The notes under the pieces: generated by a model
Seen by the model: only the letters and a program-made list of their open reading frames with translations
The model's database searches: none
Told to the model about the DNA's origin: nothing
Origin: Saururus chinensis
Lineage: Eukaryota; Streptophyta; Magnoliopsida; Piperales; Saururaceae
Reading direction: 5' to 3'
DNA: 64,000 nucleotides
Assembly (NCBI GenBank): GCA_035235625.1
Contig: CP141143.1
Span: 2,896,501-2,960,500 of the forward strand
Made by a program: the position numbers and the translations under genes
Shown: positions 22,601-35,900 of the stretch, piece after piece
How the letters are laid out: every line of letters begins with the position of its first letter
Position numbering within the stretch: position 1 is the first letter of the stretch

Positions 22601-24755
22601 TAGAAACTCTGCAGTAGGATCTAAATAAGGATAAATTACCAGATGTGGCATGTACTCTATTTCATGATTGCCAACAGTCCAAATCCATGGCTGATACGCA
22701 GCACTCTGCTCAATGAAACGGCCCCAAGAATCCCAACGAATACCATTCTCGTCAGTATATCTGTCAGCATAAGACAGATCTCCCACAAAGAGGACAGTTT
22801 GTCCTCCACTTTGCTTGTAGTGCTCAAGGGTGGAGAGAGAATTAAAAGTCTGCCCTAAGTCACCTAAAAGAGGAACAAACCAGAAACATGAGATAAATAT
22901 GGTAACCTGGGAATTGAGTATGCAAGCATTTATAGCAGATAACAAAACAAATAAAAAATGACTCCATGCTGTTGTTCCTATGAAAGTACATTTGCTTGAT
23001 ATAATACGTAATTTGGGTGATTACAGGAGAAGAAAATACTGTATTACTGAATTGAGAAGTCTGCCTTACAAGAAATGAAGATAGAACTTTTTAAAGAGAT
23101 CAGATTGGCTAATACATAAAAGTGCTTAAAACAGGAAATTACTTAAGAAAAAAGAAATAACCCACTTGACTAAACTACCCCCTATAATGTTAAAGACAAA
23201 TACTAGGGATTTAACCAAATTTGAGCAAATATACTCTTAACAGTTTCAAGATTGCATTGATAAAGCATAGTTATTGAAACAAAATTGATATGTTGTACCA
23301 TTGTAAATATATCTATATTTAGCAGAACCTTCGATCCAGGTGATTGTAATATCATGTTGTTCTTTCTAGAGGCTGTTATGATCACTGAAGCAATTGTCAC
23401 AAGACAGTCTGCTACAGTTTTTAATCTTAAAGATGTAGCCTTTGTGCAATGTGTTTTTATTTAACATGACCATGGTGCTTAGATTAAACGTGAAACTGTT
23501 GAAAAATGTAGGTTGAACATACCAATGATACCAAAATTATACGGAACATCTGGGCCAATCTCTGGAGGTGTTTGGAACCAAAAATTTCGAGCTGATTCAT
23601 CTTTCCCTATTTGATAGTAGTACTTTGTATCATGCTACAGATAAGAAAATGCAACACCTGTCAGGTTTCTCTAAAAACCAAAACGCATATAATATTAGCA
23701 ACATATAAAACAATGTTCAGAACTAATTATGGGAACCCAACAGTCTAACATAACTTTTTCTATCTCGTCAAATATGATAGGTTAGTTTAAATCATAAAAA
23801 CTACTTTATGATAATTTATTCTTTATATCAGATGTTACTAAACCAAGAAAGTAAGTGAATGCCAAGAGAGCGAAAATACATAAAAAGGAAGAATGTAATT
23901 TACATATATTTTAGAACAAATGAGCTGTATTGGAAGATATCTTTTTCACCTAAATGCTTTCCTCTTAACAAGAGAGAAAATAAACAGTTAACTAGTGCAG
24001 AGAGACAAAATGTTATCCTTAATTTCTTACCTCAAGGCCATCAATTAAACAATGGTGAATGAAGCCGGATTTGTAGACATAAAATGTGTAGGTTGTAAAA
24101 TTTCCCTCAGCCTTATGATCATACTGATGCTCTGATGTGCCATATATCACTTCGCTGCTTCCAGGTTCAGATGTGGTAACCCATGAGACTATTACTGCTC
24201 TTCCATCATAGTCACCTTGAGTTATACTTACCTTAAAAAATGTTAGCTAGTCAGGAAACACATCGTAATAGTCAAGTAAGATGCACCAGCAGTTACTGTC
24301 TAATAAGACTTCTAGCTAAGAATGATAGGGAGGCGCGCCTCTTATAATCTTATTTTGTATTATGAGGGAGACCTTTCAGAAAAATAGCAAGTCGAAGAGG
24401 AACAGGCTACTGAGTTGCAACACTGTGCCAGAATGTAAATAGTATCACAACTACTCTTTTAGCAATTACAATGACTCTCCACTTCATCACCTATGGAGAG
24501 TTAAATAAATGATTTAGACGTAGCTAGAAGCAAGTAATATTCTAAGCTAGCTCGAAATTGAATTAGACATGCACAGAAAGTTACTTGTTGTGGAGCATTA
24601 TAACCCTTTGGAATAGTAAATACGCCATTGTCGAGGGGTATATCCACAGACGGCCATTGAGAACGGATAAAGGAACTGGTTATCCCTGAATTTCCACACT
24701 TTACCCAGCTCCAAAAGATGAAAGACGTGATAAGGAACGGAGGTAGAAAGGTCAT
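19601..24755 (-). CDS. PAP26: Purple acid phosphatase, PAP26 type
   Basis: Secreted or vacuolar Fe-metal acid phosphatase that releases phosphate from organic esters, important in phosphate recycling. Nine coding exons (5' to 3'): 24585-24755, 24031-24231, 23523-23634, 22640-22863, 22323-22461, 21598-21818, 20937-21058, 20674-20835, 19601-19676. They join in frame to 475 aa, the length of Arabidopsis PAP26. A hydrophobic signal peptide covers about residues 1-21. All seven expected metal ligands are visible: D163, D190 and Y193 in [10 protein letters not shown]227 in GNHE, H312 in MHAPIYNS, H349 and H351 in GHVHAYERS. The ATG at 24755 was chosen because the frame upstream has no ATG. A 5' UTR intron probably ends at TTTCAG near 24796, with a leader exon around 25.23-25.35 kb. 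The basic C-terminal tail (QRRRLKKNH) comes from the last exon. [16 protein letters not shown] favours PAP26 over PAP10/PAP12. Confidence 0.94.
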
Positions 24756-25379
24756 CACGCCGGAGTTCTCCAAAATCTTCAACCCTTGTACAGCCTGAAA
24801 TAGATAAAAAAAAACGATTAAAGAAATATATGTACTAGTAGGCGAGAAAGAAATTTCGCTGCTCCATGTCAGTTCTGACTAAATGACTACAAATTGCACC
24901 ACATTTACACAATATGATGTAAACAGCTACCTCATAACAGACCAATATCGGTAGCCGCGTGCTCTCCAGAAAGCCTTTTAGCAAAAGAGAAATAAAAGAT
25001 TCCCATAAAGCTCAAATTTTACAAAATAATTCAGGCTTGCAACTTAGCTGTTCCAGGATTATATATTTATTCTCATTACCATTTTTAAATCGTTTTTAAG
25101 CGAAGATCTCTTTGAATAGTGCAGCGAAAATCTGAATCGGGGATAAAAATGACCGCCCCATTGAAAGAGCAGCGAAAACATACTAGGAGGAAAAAAGAAA
25201 AACAAAAAACTAAAAGTGACGACCTTGGATCAGCGGAAATGAAGATGAGTGGGGATGGGATCGGAGCTTGGCGATGGGGCTTCCTTCCTTCCTTGGCGGA
25301 GGAGTGGCTCTACGACGGTTCTTCTACTCCAGCTACTAAAATCTGGTAGTCACAAGGGGAGGAGGTCGGGCTAATCCCT

Positions 25380-26570
25380 CATCGCATTCGCATGGCTGAT
25401 GGCTTACCAAAGTCTCCGTTCAAAGCCTATCCGAAGGCATAAATCAAGTGTTTTGTGTTTATTGCAGCAATAATTTTAGTGTCTAGACTCTAGACATAAC
25501 AGAGAGAATATGCTCTTGTACCCCCTGCCCTGTCACACTAATTTAACCTTGACACAACACCTAATGATTTTCTTACACTACATCTAACGTCACCTTTTTC
25601 GCTTTACTTAAATATTCTCTCTCTCTTAAATTATTAGTTTTATTTGAAAAAAATTATTATATATTAATAATTTTATCTTATTAATTTTAAATAATTAGGT
25701 ATTTAAAAAAAGTATCATGTCATTATTTTTTCTTATCTTAGTTGTAAATTTACTATTTAATAAAAATTATTTTTTTAAATATAACTATTAATATAGAATA
25801 AAGAAAGTAATAAAGTTTTGTTAGATAAAAAGAAATATTGGTTTATTTCGCCTTACCTTTTTTCTTTACGTGCACATAAGCCTCCATGGCTCCATGTGAC
25901 AATTATATCCCAATTTATACAACATTTAAGAAAAACAAGTTATTCAAAGTAAAATTAGCAAGGGTGTCAGCCCCCGTATTAGCCTCTCTATACACACCAA
26001 TTATTTAGACCTCCAACAAGTGAGATAGAACCTTTATGCCGGGTTGAATAATTGAAAAACTTCATCTAGGCACGTCAATAGCTGTATTCTTGATATATTT
26101 GTAAAAAAAAAAACTATACTCTTGATACACTAAAAAACAACTAAAGAATCATCTTACACAAGGACCTTTTTTTTAGGGTAAAAATTTGCACAAAGCTTTG
26201 AGTAAGAAGAGGCTCATTACTTTAGGTGAGATGATTCGTTCACTTATTTATTTTTTTAACTTACTTAAATTGTACCCAGAGAAATTTATTTATATTAATA
26301 ATTATATTTTTTTATGCTCCTCCTTTTAATAATCCCCTTTAAAAAATATTTATTTCATACTTATAATCTTATTTCATTATTCTTTTCTTAATAATAAATA
26401 AATAGAGAAAAAAAGTTAACAAATTATTAATTATAATTTTTAAAGTGTAAATAATTGAAATAAATTGAAGGGACGATACTTGCCGAACGAAAATACGCCC
26501 AACTTGGTAACAATTAAAAAAGAAAATTAAATTTTTGACCAATTTGTTATGACTAATGCTGTGACCAACT
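25380..26570. other. Intergenic, very AT-rich; MITE-like copy inside
   Basis: Upstream of the phosphatase gene. Around 25610-25815 two ends (ATTCTCTCTCTCTTAAATTA and ACTATTAATATAGAATAAAG) resemble the CTCCCTCCGTC-type elements. The rest has no recognisable content. Confidence 0.45.
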
Positions 26571-26866
26571 TACATGCGGCTATGGACAAAGTACCCCCCC
26601 ATGTACACCGATCACGCGGCAAAGGCTCCCATTCATGGAAACCAGCCTAGACGCTCTCTCACCATCAGAATGTACAAAACTACGATGAGTCCTTGCAAGA
26701 TGCACAAAGCCGGCAACGCAGAGCATAGAGCTCACATAGGCACAAACAAATAAATAAAATCCGAATAAAAAAAGATGCCGGGCAGTGAAACTTATTGGCA
26801 GGCCGGTGCCATGATCCCTAGGACGAGAGGGACGGGCTGCCGCGAACCAAGCTCTGGCCGGCCATC

Positions 26867-28195
26867 CTACCAGGGCGAGGCGCCCCACAGCACCTCGGCG
26901 GTGATAGTGGCAGCCTCGGCGTCGGAGGCCGCTGCCTCCCTCACTCTCTTCAGTATCTCCTGCTTAAAGGCCCTCCTCTCCCTCTCCCTCAGCCCCTCCC
27001 CTACTTCCAACTGTATCGCGAACCTCGCCACGCAGCTCGCATACGGGTGCCGCTCCAGAAACCTCATCTCTCTGTTCCCGCTCCTGCTGCTCTTCTTCCT
27101 CCTCGTCTTCGATTCGCTCTCGCTTTCCCCTCTTCCACCCGTTTCTTCTTCTTCTCCTTCCTCTTCATCGTCGTCGTCAAAATTCGCCGCATCGATAAGG
27201 TTGCCCCCTTCGTCCGACCTCTGCAGCTCCAACAAGCGGTCCACGATGCCCTCTTCGATCATCGCCTCGACAGCCTCCTTCCGCCCGAAATAGCCAATCT
27301 CCATCACCAGCTCCACCGCCATGACCCTCGTGATCGAGCTTTGGGCCGAGCTCACGAAACTGACGATTTTTGGTATATACCCACTGGACTCGATATCGTC
27401 CACCAGTGGGCTCTTGATGCATCGGATGAGCACGCAGAGAACCCGCATGGCCTCCCCCGAGAGCAGGGAGATCAGGGACTTGACCGTGGAGCCCATCAGC
27501 ACTAGGCCCACGAACACGTCCTTGTTGAAACGCACAAGGGTAGCGATGGCCGACCCGGCCGCCTCGCGGATGGGCCTCGGCTCGCTGGCATCGCAGAGAA
27601 CCGATTCCAGCGCCGGAAAGATTTTGGAGCTCAGCAGAACGCTCTGGAGGTCGCGGCTGAACCCTTGGGACACCCGGGCCTCAAACTGGGCGAGCAAGTT
27701 CTGCTTCTCCAGGATGGGAGGAGAGGGGGAATTCTTCCGGGCAAGGGTCTTGACCAGGTTGTCGACACTCTCCCTGTCGATCCAGGACTGGATCTCGGTC
27801 TCGATGGAGCCAGCGATGCAGGAGATCTCGTGGGAGGAGGAGCGCCGGGATAGGAAGGACCGGAAGGTGGGCTTCGATTGGCGGAGGTGGTGGACGAGGG
27901 ACTTGAGGCGGGAGAGGTGGGCGGAGAGGGCGGAGAGATTGGGATCCGACGAGAAGAGGCCCGACTCGTTCTCAAGCGCCAGCAGAGCTTTGAGGTAGGA
28001 GCCGCCGTTCACCGCCTGCTTTTGAATCTCATGAGAGGCCTCTTTCAGAGCTTCCAGTACTCTCAGAACTTGGTTCTGGTTCTCCCGATTGCGATGAACC
28101 ACTTGATCTCCTTCTTCCATCGCCAGTGAGCCGGTGCAGAAGCAACTAAGCTCCTGCTGCAGCTGCTGCTCTTGATCGTTTTGTTTATCGATCAA
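26867..28195 (-). CDS. ARM-repeat protein, single exon
   Basis: Plant protein of the armadillo-repeat superfamily, probably a protein-interaction scaffold; the exact role is unknown. The intronless frame gives 442 aa from the first ATG. A second ATG at 28120 (MEEGDQVV) would give 417 aa and may be the true start, since homologous proteins tend to begin close to such an acidic start (inference). Residues 30-170 are helical (LRVLEALKEASHEIQK, LSALSAHLSRLKSLVHHLR). About 170-320 look like degenerate ARM repeats (REAAGSAIATLVRFN, GEAMRVLCVLIRCI, VMAVELVMEIGYFG). An acidic linker (DDDDEEEGEEEE) and a basic Ser/Arg patch follow, then a conserved-looking C-terminal helix region. There is no U-box. 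It is notably GC-rich compared with its flanks. Confidence 0.85.
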   Translation of the reverse strand: MIDKQNDQEQQLQQELSCFCTGSLAMEEGDQVVHRNRENQNQVLRVLEALKEASHEIQKQAVNGGSYLKALLALENESGLFSSDPNLSALSAHLSRLKSLVHHLRQSKPTFRSFLSRRSSSHEISCIAGSIETEIQSWIDRESVDNLVKTLARKNSPSPPILEKQNLLAQFEARVSQGFSRDLQSVLLSSKIFPALESVLCDASEPRPIREAAGSAIATLVRFNKDVFVGLVLMGSTVKSLISLLSGEAMRVLCVLIRCIKSPLVDDIESSGYIPKIVSFVSSAQSSITRVMAVELVMEIGYFGRKEAVEAMIEEGIVDRLLELQRSDEGGNLIDAANFDDDDEEEGEEEETGGRGESESESKTRRKKSSRSGNREMRFLERHPYASCVARFAIQLEVGEGLRERERRAFKQEILKRVREAAASDAEAATITAEVLWGASPW

Positions 28196-28199
28196 ATTC

Positions 28200-29560
28200 G
28201 ATTATGGACCGTGGAGTGGATGAGAGCTGTGAAAAGCAGAGAAAATAAAAAATAAAGCTCAACAACCAGTCTCACCGCGTGCCAAGACATGCAACTGCTA
28301 CGGAATGAACACGCCAATCATGATGCTCCACGACCATGGCCGCTTATCATGCCAAGCTTCAATCAAACTCGCAGGTGCTGCTGGTCAAAATCGAGGGGTA
28401 GCACATCCGTGGAGCTCAATCCATGTTCACGTCTCAGCTTTGGTTAAAAAAGAGAAGAAAGGTTGATTCTGGCACTGCGTACTGCTAGCAGAGCCTGGAC
28501 TTGTCTTTTTTGGCTCTCTCTCTCCGCACTGTGGAACGAATGGCTGCTGGAGTACCTCTCTTCTTCGTCTTCACTTGAAATAATGAATCCGAAAGTCGCA
28601 CTGGCCTGATTCAAGGGCTGGGATTGAGTGCAACAGACAGTCTGGACCCACGCGCACCACTTACACCGCCATGCTTCCTTGTTGCGAACCTTAGAAATTA
28701 TTCTTCGCTTTCATTTTCAGCTTTTCTTCATATTTATGTCGTTTCGCTTCCGCTTACAATCACTTATTTATTTTCGTCAGTTCCACTTAGTCTCTAATTA
28801 AGTATTCACAAAAAGCCGTGAGCCTTTTGTCATTTGTCTAAATAAACACAATCTTTGTTGCTGACCTCTCAGCACGCAAGTTCCAACCACGTAACTAAAT
28901 CAAGCGATGTGGCCTGCCCATGGCATATTCGGATCTTCATTTTAGAACTTTCAGCTTATTTAATCAATGAGTACCAGCGGCAACTTGGCCAATTCTTTTA
29001 CATAAGAGAAAAACAAAAGAAACGTAGCCAATTACATGTTAATTGAGTTACAGAAATTTTCGGACCGTAAAGAAGAAAACAGAAAGATGTTATATCTCGC
29101 TAGGCTTCCACTAAATGAGCACAGACAAAAAGCCGCGAGTCTTTGTCATCTGTATAAATCAATGCTTTGTTGCAGTCTTTTTTTAGGGGGGCAAACTGTT
29201 GCTGACTTATTGTTTCGATGGCAGCATGCCAAGTAGAAACTTATCATTTTTTTTACACAAAAACGTGAACAAAAAAAACTTAGCCAATTAGATATACTCA
29301 CAAACGCTTGGTCTTTACTTCCAACTTCGTCCTTTTGGGCCTAAGATACCCAGAATATTATCGCTCAGGTACGTTGATCATACTTTACACATGCACGGAA
29401 TCATAATATATATACCCTCTCTCATATCAGCAATAGAAAAAGGAAACGTTGTTACAAAATATTCTCAACAAAAAGGTGCAGTGAATCATTGAAGGCCTTA
29501 AAGCAGAATGATGGCAATAGCTAGCTTTACATATTCATCAGCACTTGCAGAAAGTCCGTG
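28200..29560. other. Intergenic between ARM and REC-like genes
   Basis: Contains the leader and promoter area of the ARM gene and an old local duplication (28795-29040 and 29118-29295). Positions 29560-29982 are likely 3' UTR of the REC-like gene. No further gene seen. Confidence 0.5.
28795..29295. repeat. Diverged tandem duplication, about 320 bp apart
   Basis: AAAAAGCCGTGAGCC...TTTGTCATTTGTCTAAAT near 28808 matches AAAAAGCCGCGAGTCTTTGT near 29127. AACGTAGCCAATTACAT near 29020 matches AACTTAGCCAATTAGAT near 29277. GCTGACCTCTCAGCACGCAA and GCTGACTTATTGTTTCGATG lie between. It looks like an old direct duplication. Confidence 0.6.
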
Positions 29561-29982
29561 AATCTCGTGGGCAAGGCCTCGGCCAGCTGGATGTTCTTCC
29601 TGTTCATGTTTCTTGAAATATAAAATTCATCTTCGCAGGCAACCACATGCCCCATGATGCATTTCAGATAAACATGTTCTCACCTATTACCCTTACCTCC
29701 ATATTGAATTATTGACAGTCAGCAAATGTTTTATTACACAACAAAAGAAAAAACGAAGGGAGAAGGAGCTTCATCGTGTTCAGTTTTTTTTTTTTACAAA
29801 AATTTCTCAGGTCTGTCACATGGGTAATGCAGCAGTTAACTGATTAGTTTCCTGTGAACTGGCTCCATCCAAATCTGGCATGGGACTAGAACTTGGTAGC
29901 ACTAGACAGAGGACTAGATCGTTCGTACCAACTCCCTCTCTCGTAAATTGACTCAACTCACTACCGAGACAGTACTCGCTCT

Positions 29983-32900
29983 TCAGCTGACCGACGTGCA
30001 GACGGATGGCTGGGAGAACAAGCCATTCACAGCATTGGTGAAATGTTGCCTGCTTCTTCTTCTCTTAGCAACCACTATAAATCCTTCTCCATCTTCGTTC
30101 TTCTTCTTACTAACATCAACATCCTTGGGCAACGAACACTGTTCACTTCCATTGGTTTCTTTCGGAGCAGTTTCTCGGTTGGTTGGCTTGGCCAACTGCT
30201 CCGGAACTGGACCCTTCCTCCCCTGCTTCCCGCCGGTTTCACTCGATGAGTCCATGTTGCTCTGCACTGATTTCACGATGAAACTAAGTAATATCTGTCT
30301 CGCAAGCTCCGCCTTATCAGTTTTACTAACGCTATCTCTGCCCCCTGCATCTTTTCCTTCACTCAGTGTTCTTGCGTAAAGCTTTTTCTCTCCAGTCGGC
30401 TGATTACTGGTCACAGCGCCCGGCTCAGAATCGCGGCTTTGTGGAAGAGCTCTCTGCGGGACAAACTCTGCCGCGTTAGGATTCATGGCTTTGGGCGGAC
30501 TTGAGTTGTTTCTCTCCGTCGTAGGATGTTGATTGGTGAGGTGTCCCGGACCTCCCGGTCTCACTCTGAACGAGTGACCACTCCGATAGTACAAAGGCGA
30601 TCGGGGCCCGCATGGAACTCTACCAGCTACTGGCTGGGGTAGAGGAACTCCCAGCTGCTGAGGTTGAACTGTTTCATGGTCATAAGAACCTGCCGTTCCA
30701 ACGGAGCCAAAGGCATGTGCCAGCAATGGCACTGCTCTGGGATTGAATGGTTCAGCAGATGCCGACAGCTTGCTTCCATTCGCTTCCTTGCCCTTCTCTC
30801 CATCGGCTGAATTCGAAGTTTCTGTAGCTTTTGGTTCATTGTCATCTGTTTTCTCCTCATCATTTCGAGGTGACTCCAAGGTGGATGATTGATCTTCTTT
30901 ATCAGCAGAAAATTTATCCTCTTCTGCTCCTCCGGCCTCCTCCCCATTTGCTCGGTCATCAGCTATCTCGTTCTTAGTTTCTTCTGTGTTCACAATGACA
31001 GCTTTCAAGACTGTCCCCGGTGGGGCTGCGGCAACTTCCTTGTAAGACAAAGTCTTAGAGGCCATTGCATTAAGGGTTGCAGGTACTGAGGACATCTTAT
31101 TGATAGTTGTAGGCATCATGTTCCTTGCATTTTCTTTCGTCCCAGCAACTGCGTCAGGATTTACAGCACACACTTCGTTTGAATCCTCTCCAGCATTCAA
31201 GCCGGAATCCTTCAAATCCTTTCTAACAGCTGAATTTGCACTTCTAGGTGGCGAGACAGGCTTCTTTCTCTTGTAATTGACTTCACGATAAAATGCCAAC
31301 TCAGGGATGCTTGTGTTTGGCTTCTCTACGACTGGTCTTCGCTGGCTGATTCTCCGGGAACCAGCACTCCAAGGCCGCAGTTTTGTGTTGGCTTCTTGCC
31401 ATCCTTCATCGGATGATATTTCCTCCAGAGGCGTTCTGTCTGCTATTGTAGTTCCTCCGGCTTTAATATCTGAATTTTCTTTTGACCTTTCAGCGGGAAC
31501 TTCTTCACGAAGGTCTTCCATTTTTGTGTCTTCAACTTCCATATGACTGGGTGTAGAATCAACATGATCTGCTGGTTCTTTAGAGGTTTTGTCATTGATC
31601 TGCGACACCTACATAGTAACATGCATAAAAGGAGTACAAACTGAAGTTAGGACTTAGGAGATACTACTCTGAAAATAAATTGAGGTGTTCGACCATGACG
31701 GGAAGAAATTGAAAATGGTTGAGGCCTGAGGCTCACTTCAGCCAATTCCAAAGTCTAAGCTTATGTGAAGTAGCTCCACCCGTTTCTTAAACCAAAAATA
31801 ATTTTATCCATAGAGCGTCTCTACCTTTATACGCCGTTGTTTCTTTTGCAAGTCTCTTCCCTTTGCATACTCATCTGGGTTTATGTAGTCAAGAAGGTCT
31901 GACACACTGTTATAACAGTGAAAATCATTCAGCTATAACTAACGTATGATTTTTTTTTTTTTGAATTTCCTCTAACGAACACGCCAATCAGAAGCGGATT
32001 GTTTTTACCTAAGATGGCCTTTGCTTGCTATACTCGCATCAGGCCTTGGGGTCCCATTTCGAGCAGCCTCCTGTTGCTCCAAAGATTTTGATTCAAAATA
32101 CTCGAGCCAAGCAGCAGCATCCTGTGCACGGTTCATTATAATTCATTTTTATTCTTTTGAAAACAAAAGCTCATTGCATCACAAAGTTTTTTCTTTTCAA
32201 AATAATGTCTTGCTCTAGAGCTTTAGTCCATGAACATACCTGAGTACGAAGATCCTCCGAACCAAGCTTTGCTTGGAGTATCTGTAATGTGGTTTGCTCA
32301 TGTTGCACACTCAGGGAATAAGCATCCATGAGCGAAAGTGCTATAGCAATGGCATGATAGCTTGCAGCAGTCTGTGAAAAGAACAGACATTAGCAAATAC
32401 CGCAGATCTGAGGGGGTGCATGAACGTCATATGTGCCTCGAGTTACCAGAAACAGACCTGTATGTGATCGGCTCCTAACAACCGTTGATTGCACTTAAGG
32501 GCCTCATGCAAGTATCTAAGAGCAACATGAACATTACCCATGCCTTCTTCCATCATTGCCACATTTATGTATGTTGCAGCAGTGTTTGGATGTGAGAGTC
32601 CACATGTGAAGTACAGAAGGTACAGTGCACGGTTAACATACCTGTAATTTATGAAGGTGGCAAACGGTAAGTTTACCCTTAATAAGCAGTTAACAAAAGA
32701 TTCCAGGGCTAGTTTCGTCACTGATTGGACTAAAATTTTTTAGCCCTATTAGGATGTTGTTAATAACAGACTTCCCACTTTTTTATTCAATCAACAATTT
32801 AACTTTAAGAACAAAGCTCGTCTTATTAAAAAAGAAAGGAACTAAGAAGCATTTTTTACGACCCAAGTTGACCTGGAAGGAACTAGGTAGAAAAGACAAA

Positions 32901-35900
32901 GCAATGTAGTACTTAAAGAATAAGGAGTCTGCTACACCTAGTTTTAGCACCCCACCCCACCCCACCCCACATTTACAGTCATAGATATATACCGACAGAA
33001 TGGGGGTGGGATGGCTGAAAGAGAGGGTGGGAGACTTCTTATCCTTACTTAAATGTGAAAATAGTCTATGATAGGGCGGGCGAATGAGGGAGCAAAATTC
33101 CAGTGTCGCCGACCCCATACAAATGTGATAATGTGATGATGGGCAGCCAGGGGCACGAAGAAATTAAATGCTTCATTTTACTTACTTCAATGCTAATTCA
33201 GTATGTTGGAGACGATAATAGAACACAGAAAGGTCCCCGTAGCTTTTCATTGTATCTGGGTGATCCAGTCCAAGCTCTCTCTCATTAATATCAAGAGCCT
33301 TCTGTTGATAGATCGTTGCCTATACAAGGACAAAGAAAATGTATCTCGCTGAATATTTACCAATTGAGACATTATACTAGTATTTAGTTGCAGACAAATT
33401 TAACATGTATTGAGCATGTGGTTTGGATTAAGCGACTCTACAAAAGTAGACACGCATCCTGTCTTCGATATTATTAACATAAATAGAAGTGGATACTCAG
33501 AATTAACTGGGTGAAACTTAAGTCAAGAATAAGAAAAAAGACAAGTAAACCAATGAACTATATTTTCAGAGTGAGAAAGAACAGTTCTAGGCCGCCTAAA
33601 AAGAAAGATAAAGATGCGGATATTAACAAAAATAAATAAAAATTGTTCGCATTACCTGGTTAAAATCCCCTGTGTGATAAAGAACCACAGCTAAGAGACT
33701 GTATGCACTGGCAGTCAGTCGATGGCAAGGTCCACAAACCGCAATCATTTTTGACAGTGCCTATCAACAAGAAAACACTAAGTTAACAACTTAGTAGATA
33801 AAGATATACATGCGTTTTTGTATAGACCTTGGTTCCGTAGTTGACTGCATCCTCCAGCTTTCCTTTGTCTAAAGCAGTCTTTGATGATTCCAGTAAAGTT
33901 CGACCATCTGCAGACGAACAGGCGACATGCTGTAGAACCAACGAATAACAGGAACTCTCAGTACTTTGGAGAAATGGAAAACCTCATGCTAAAACTACGA
34001 AAAATGTTATACATGCCTTATACACAGGAACCATGCTGATGATATCAGATTTCTTAAATGGGCTGGTGCTGTCCATGTCATAATCTTTAGGAGCTAACTC
34101 CAGTCCAACCTGAAACAAATAAAAAAAATTTGATATACTAAAATTTCCTTCAACAACTATATGTTTGCAAATGTGACTGCCTCAATTAATTTAGAAGTAA
34201 CTTTTCTAACAATTGTAAGGTATATGTCGTTGTGTAACTGAAACAAGATGGTACCTTATGGCAAAGACCACGGAGAATAGAAAACTTTCTCAAGTGTTGA
34301 AACTCATCCTTAAACCTCCAGTCAAATCTTTTGGAAATAAATGTTTCCAGCCACCTCAGTTTCAGATTGTTTAAGTCTTGATCGCCATCATCATTTATAC
34401 AGGATCCCAGCAAAACATTCAAAGCTGAAGCAATTGCTGAAGGCATTTCATCTATGTTTTTAACAGCGGATACAATGGCTTTTAATAAATGCTTGAAAGC
34501 TCGAGTAACCATCTCATGAACACAAAGCGACTGTATATGTGGGAGCTTCTCTGCAAGTTCAACCTGTTCATTTGTTACGACAGATGGGCATTATGTAATA
34601 TACATTGTGGACACTTTTGTGAAGTAATATAGAACTCCCTTTTCTGGATTTACATGGATCAGTGAACTAGGGACTAACCCGAGTTCTAAACTGATTATTG
34701 AATATATGTGAGATAAAAGACAAAAAACACTTTTGCGACAAAACTGAAAATGAATCATTGCCCCCTTGATTAAGAAGAACTAAATGAATAATACCCTCAA
34801 TCTTATACTTCTGAGGGACATCTCTATGTTTCTTACAGAAGTAAAAACATGTTCTATGGATTCTAAAGGTTCACCTGAAGAGAACATTGCCAGCTATAGC
34901 CCAAACCCATAAAGAGATATAATCAGTGGCTTGTAAAGGCCCCTATAAGAAAGAGTGGAAGGGCTAAAGAAGACTAGGATGAAGTTACTAAGAATTGATT
35001 CATAGTTATATCAGTTGGAAATGGAAATAAGTTACCATAGAACCTAAAGGCAGAAGCTGAATTCTTCTCATCAGCCTTGTATAACTGGGATTTTGTGGTA
35101 ATAATGATGATAAACTAAAGAAATGTGGGAATACCATTTTAGATGTTCATTTTTTTTAAGAGTACTTACTAATCAAACTACACCAGTACACATGCTCTAA
35201 TTTCAGTAATTGCTGTGCATAACACTTGAAAAAAGAAAAGAAAAAAGAACAGTATAGATGAAAGTACTCACCACTCGTCCCAGTGAACGCATTTGGAGTC
35301 CCCTTGTGTGCATGAAATCTGTGAGTGTGCGCCCATCAACGGGAGACAGTTCTAGTGAACCAAAATCTGTAACCTAGTAGTTGCAGCTTCATATCAGAAA
35401 CCGAATAGATCTAATTGCAAAAACACGAGCAGTCACACTTGAGGAGCATAATTACCAGCTTTGGCAAAGCAACATCATCATAAAACTTATACGCCAATTC
35501 CATAAGCTCACTTAACGACTGCTCAACAAAGTTAAGGGGGAAAAAATCATACACTGTGGTACAAGTTAAATTAGTTTTAATAATTAACGTTAGTAGAAAT
35601 AGTATCAAGAAGCATTCTTCTTGAATAAGAAAATCAAAACCTTCTGATGAAGTCCTGTTCCAGATTCTTTTAAACGCAAGAAGGCATCTTCAGAGAGAAG
35701 TTGTTGTGTTTCCCGGGATAGATCCTCAATGGATACAGCATCAGAGTTCGAATCTTCTGTTAGTGTATCAGACTTAACGTATTTATTCTCTGTTTTCCTT
35801 TTAACCTTCTTCAAGAGCTCAAACTGCTTCCCCAAACCCTTGACAGCTGGCTCAACCGTGGACGCTTTCTCATTCCCTTTTGAGTCTTTCTCATCACTTG

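Noticed and set aside
26775-27998. Long plus-strand frames of 152-225 codons opposite the ARM-repeat gene
   Set aside because: They are antisense shadows of a GC-rich exon. The minus-strand frame has the coherent ARM-like protein.
29948-31546. Plus-strand frames of 65-143 codons across the last REC-like exon
   Set aside because: Antisense shadows of a long, continuous coding exon whose protein ending matches the REC family.
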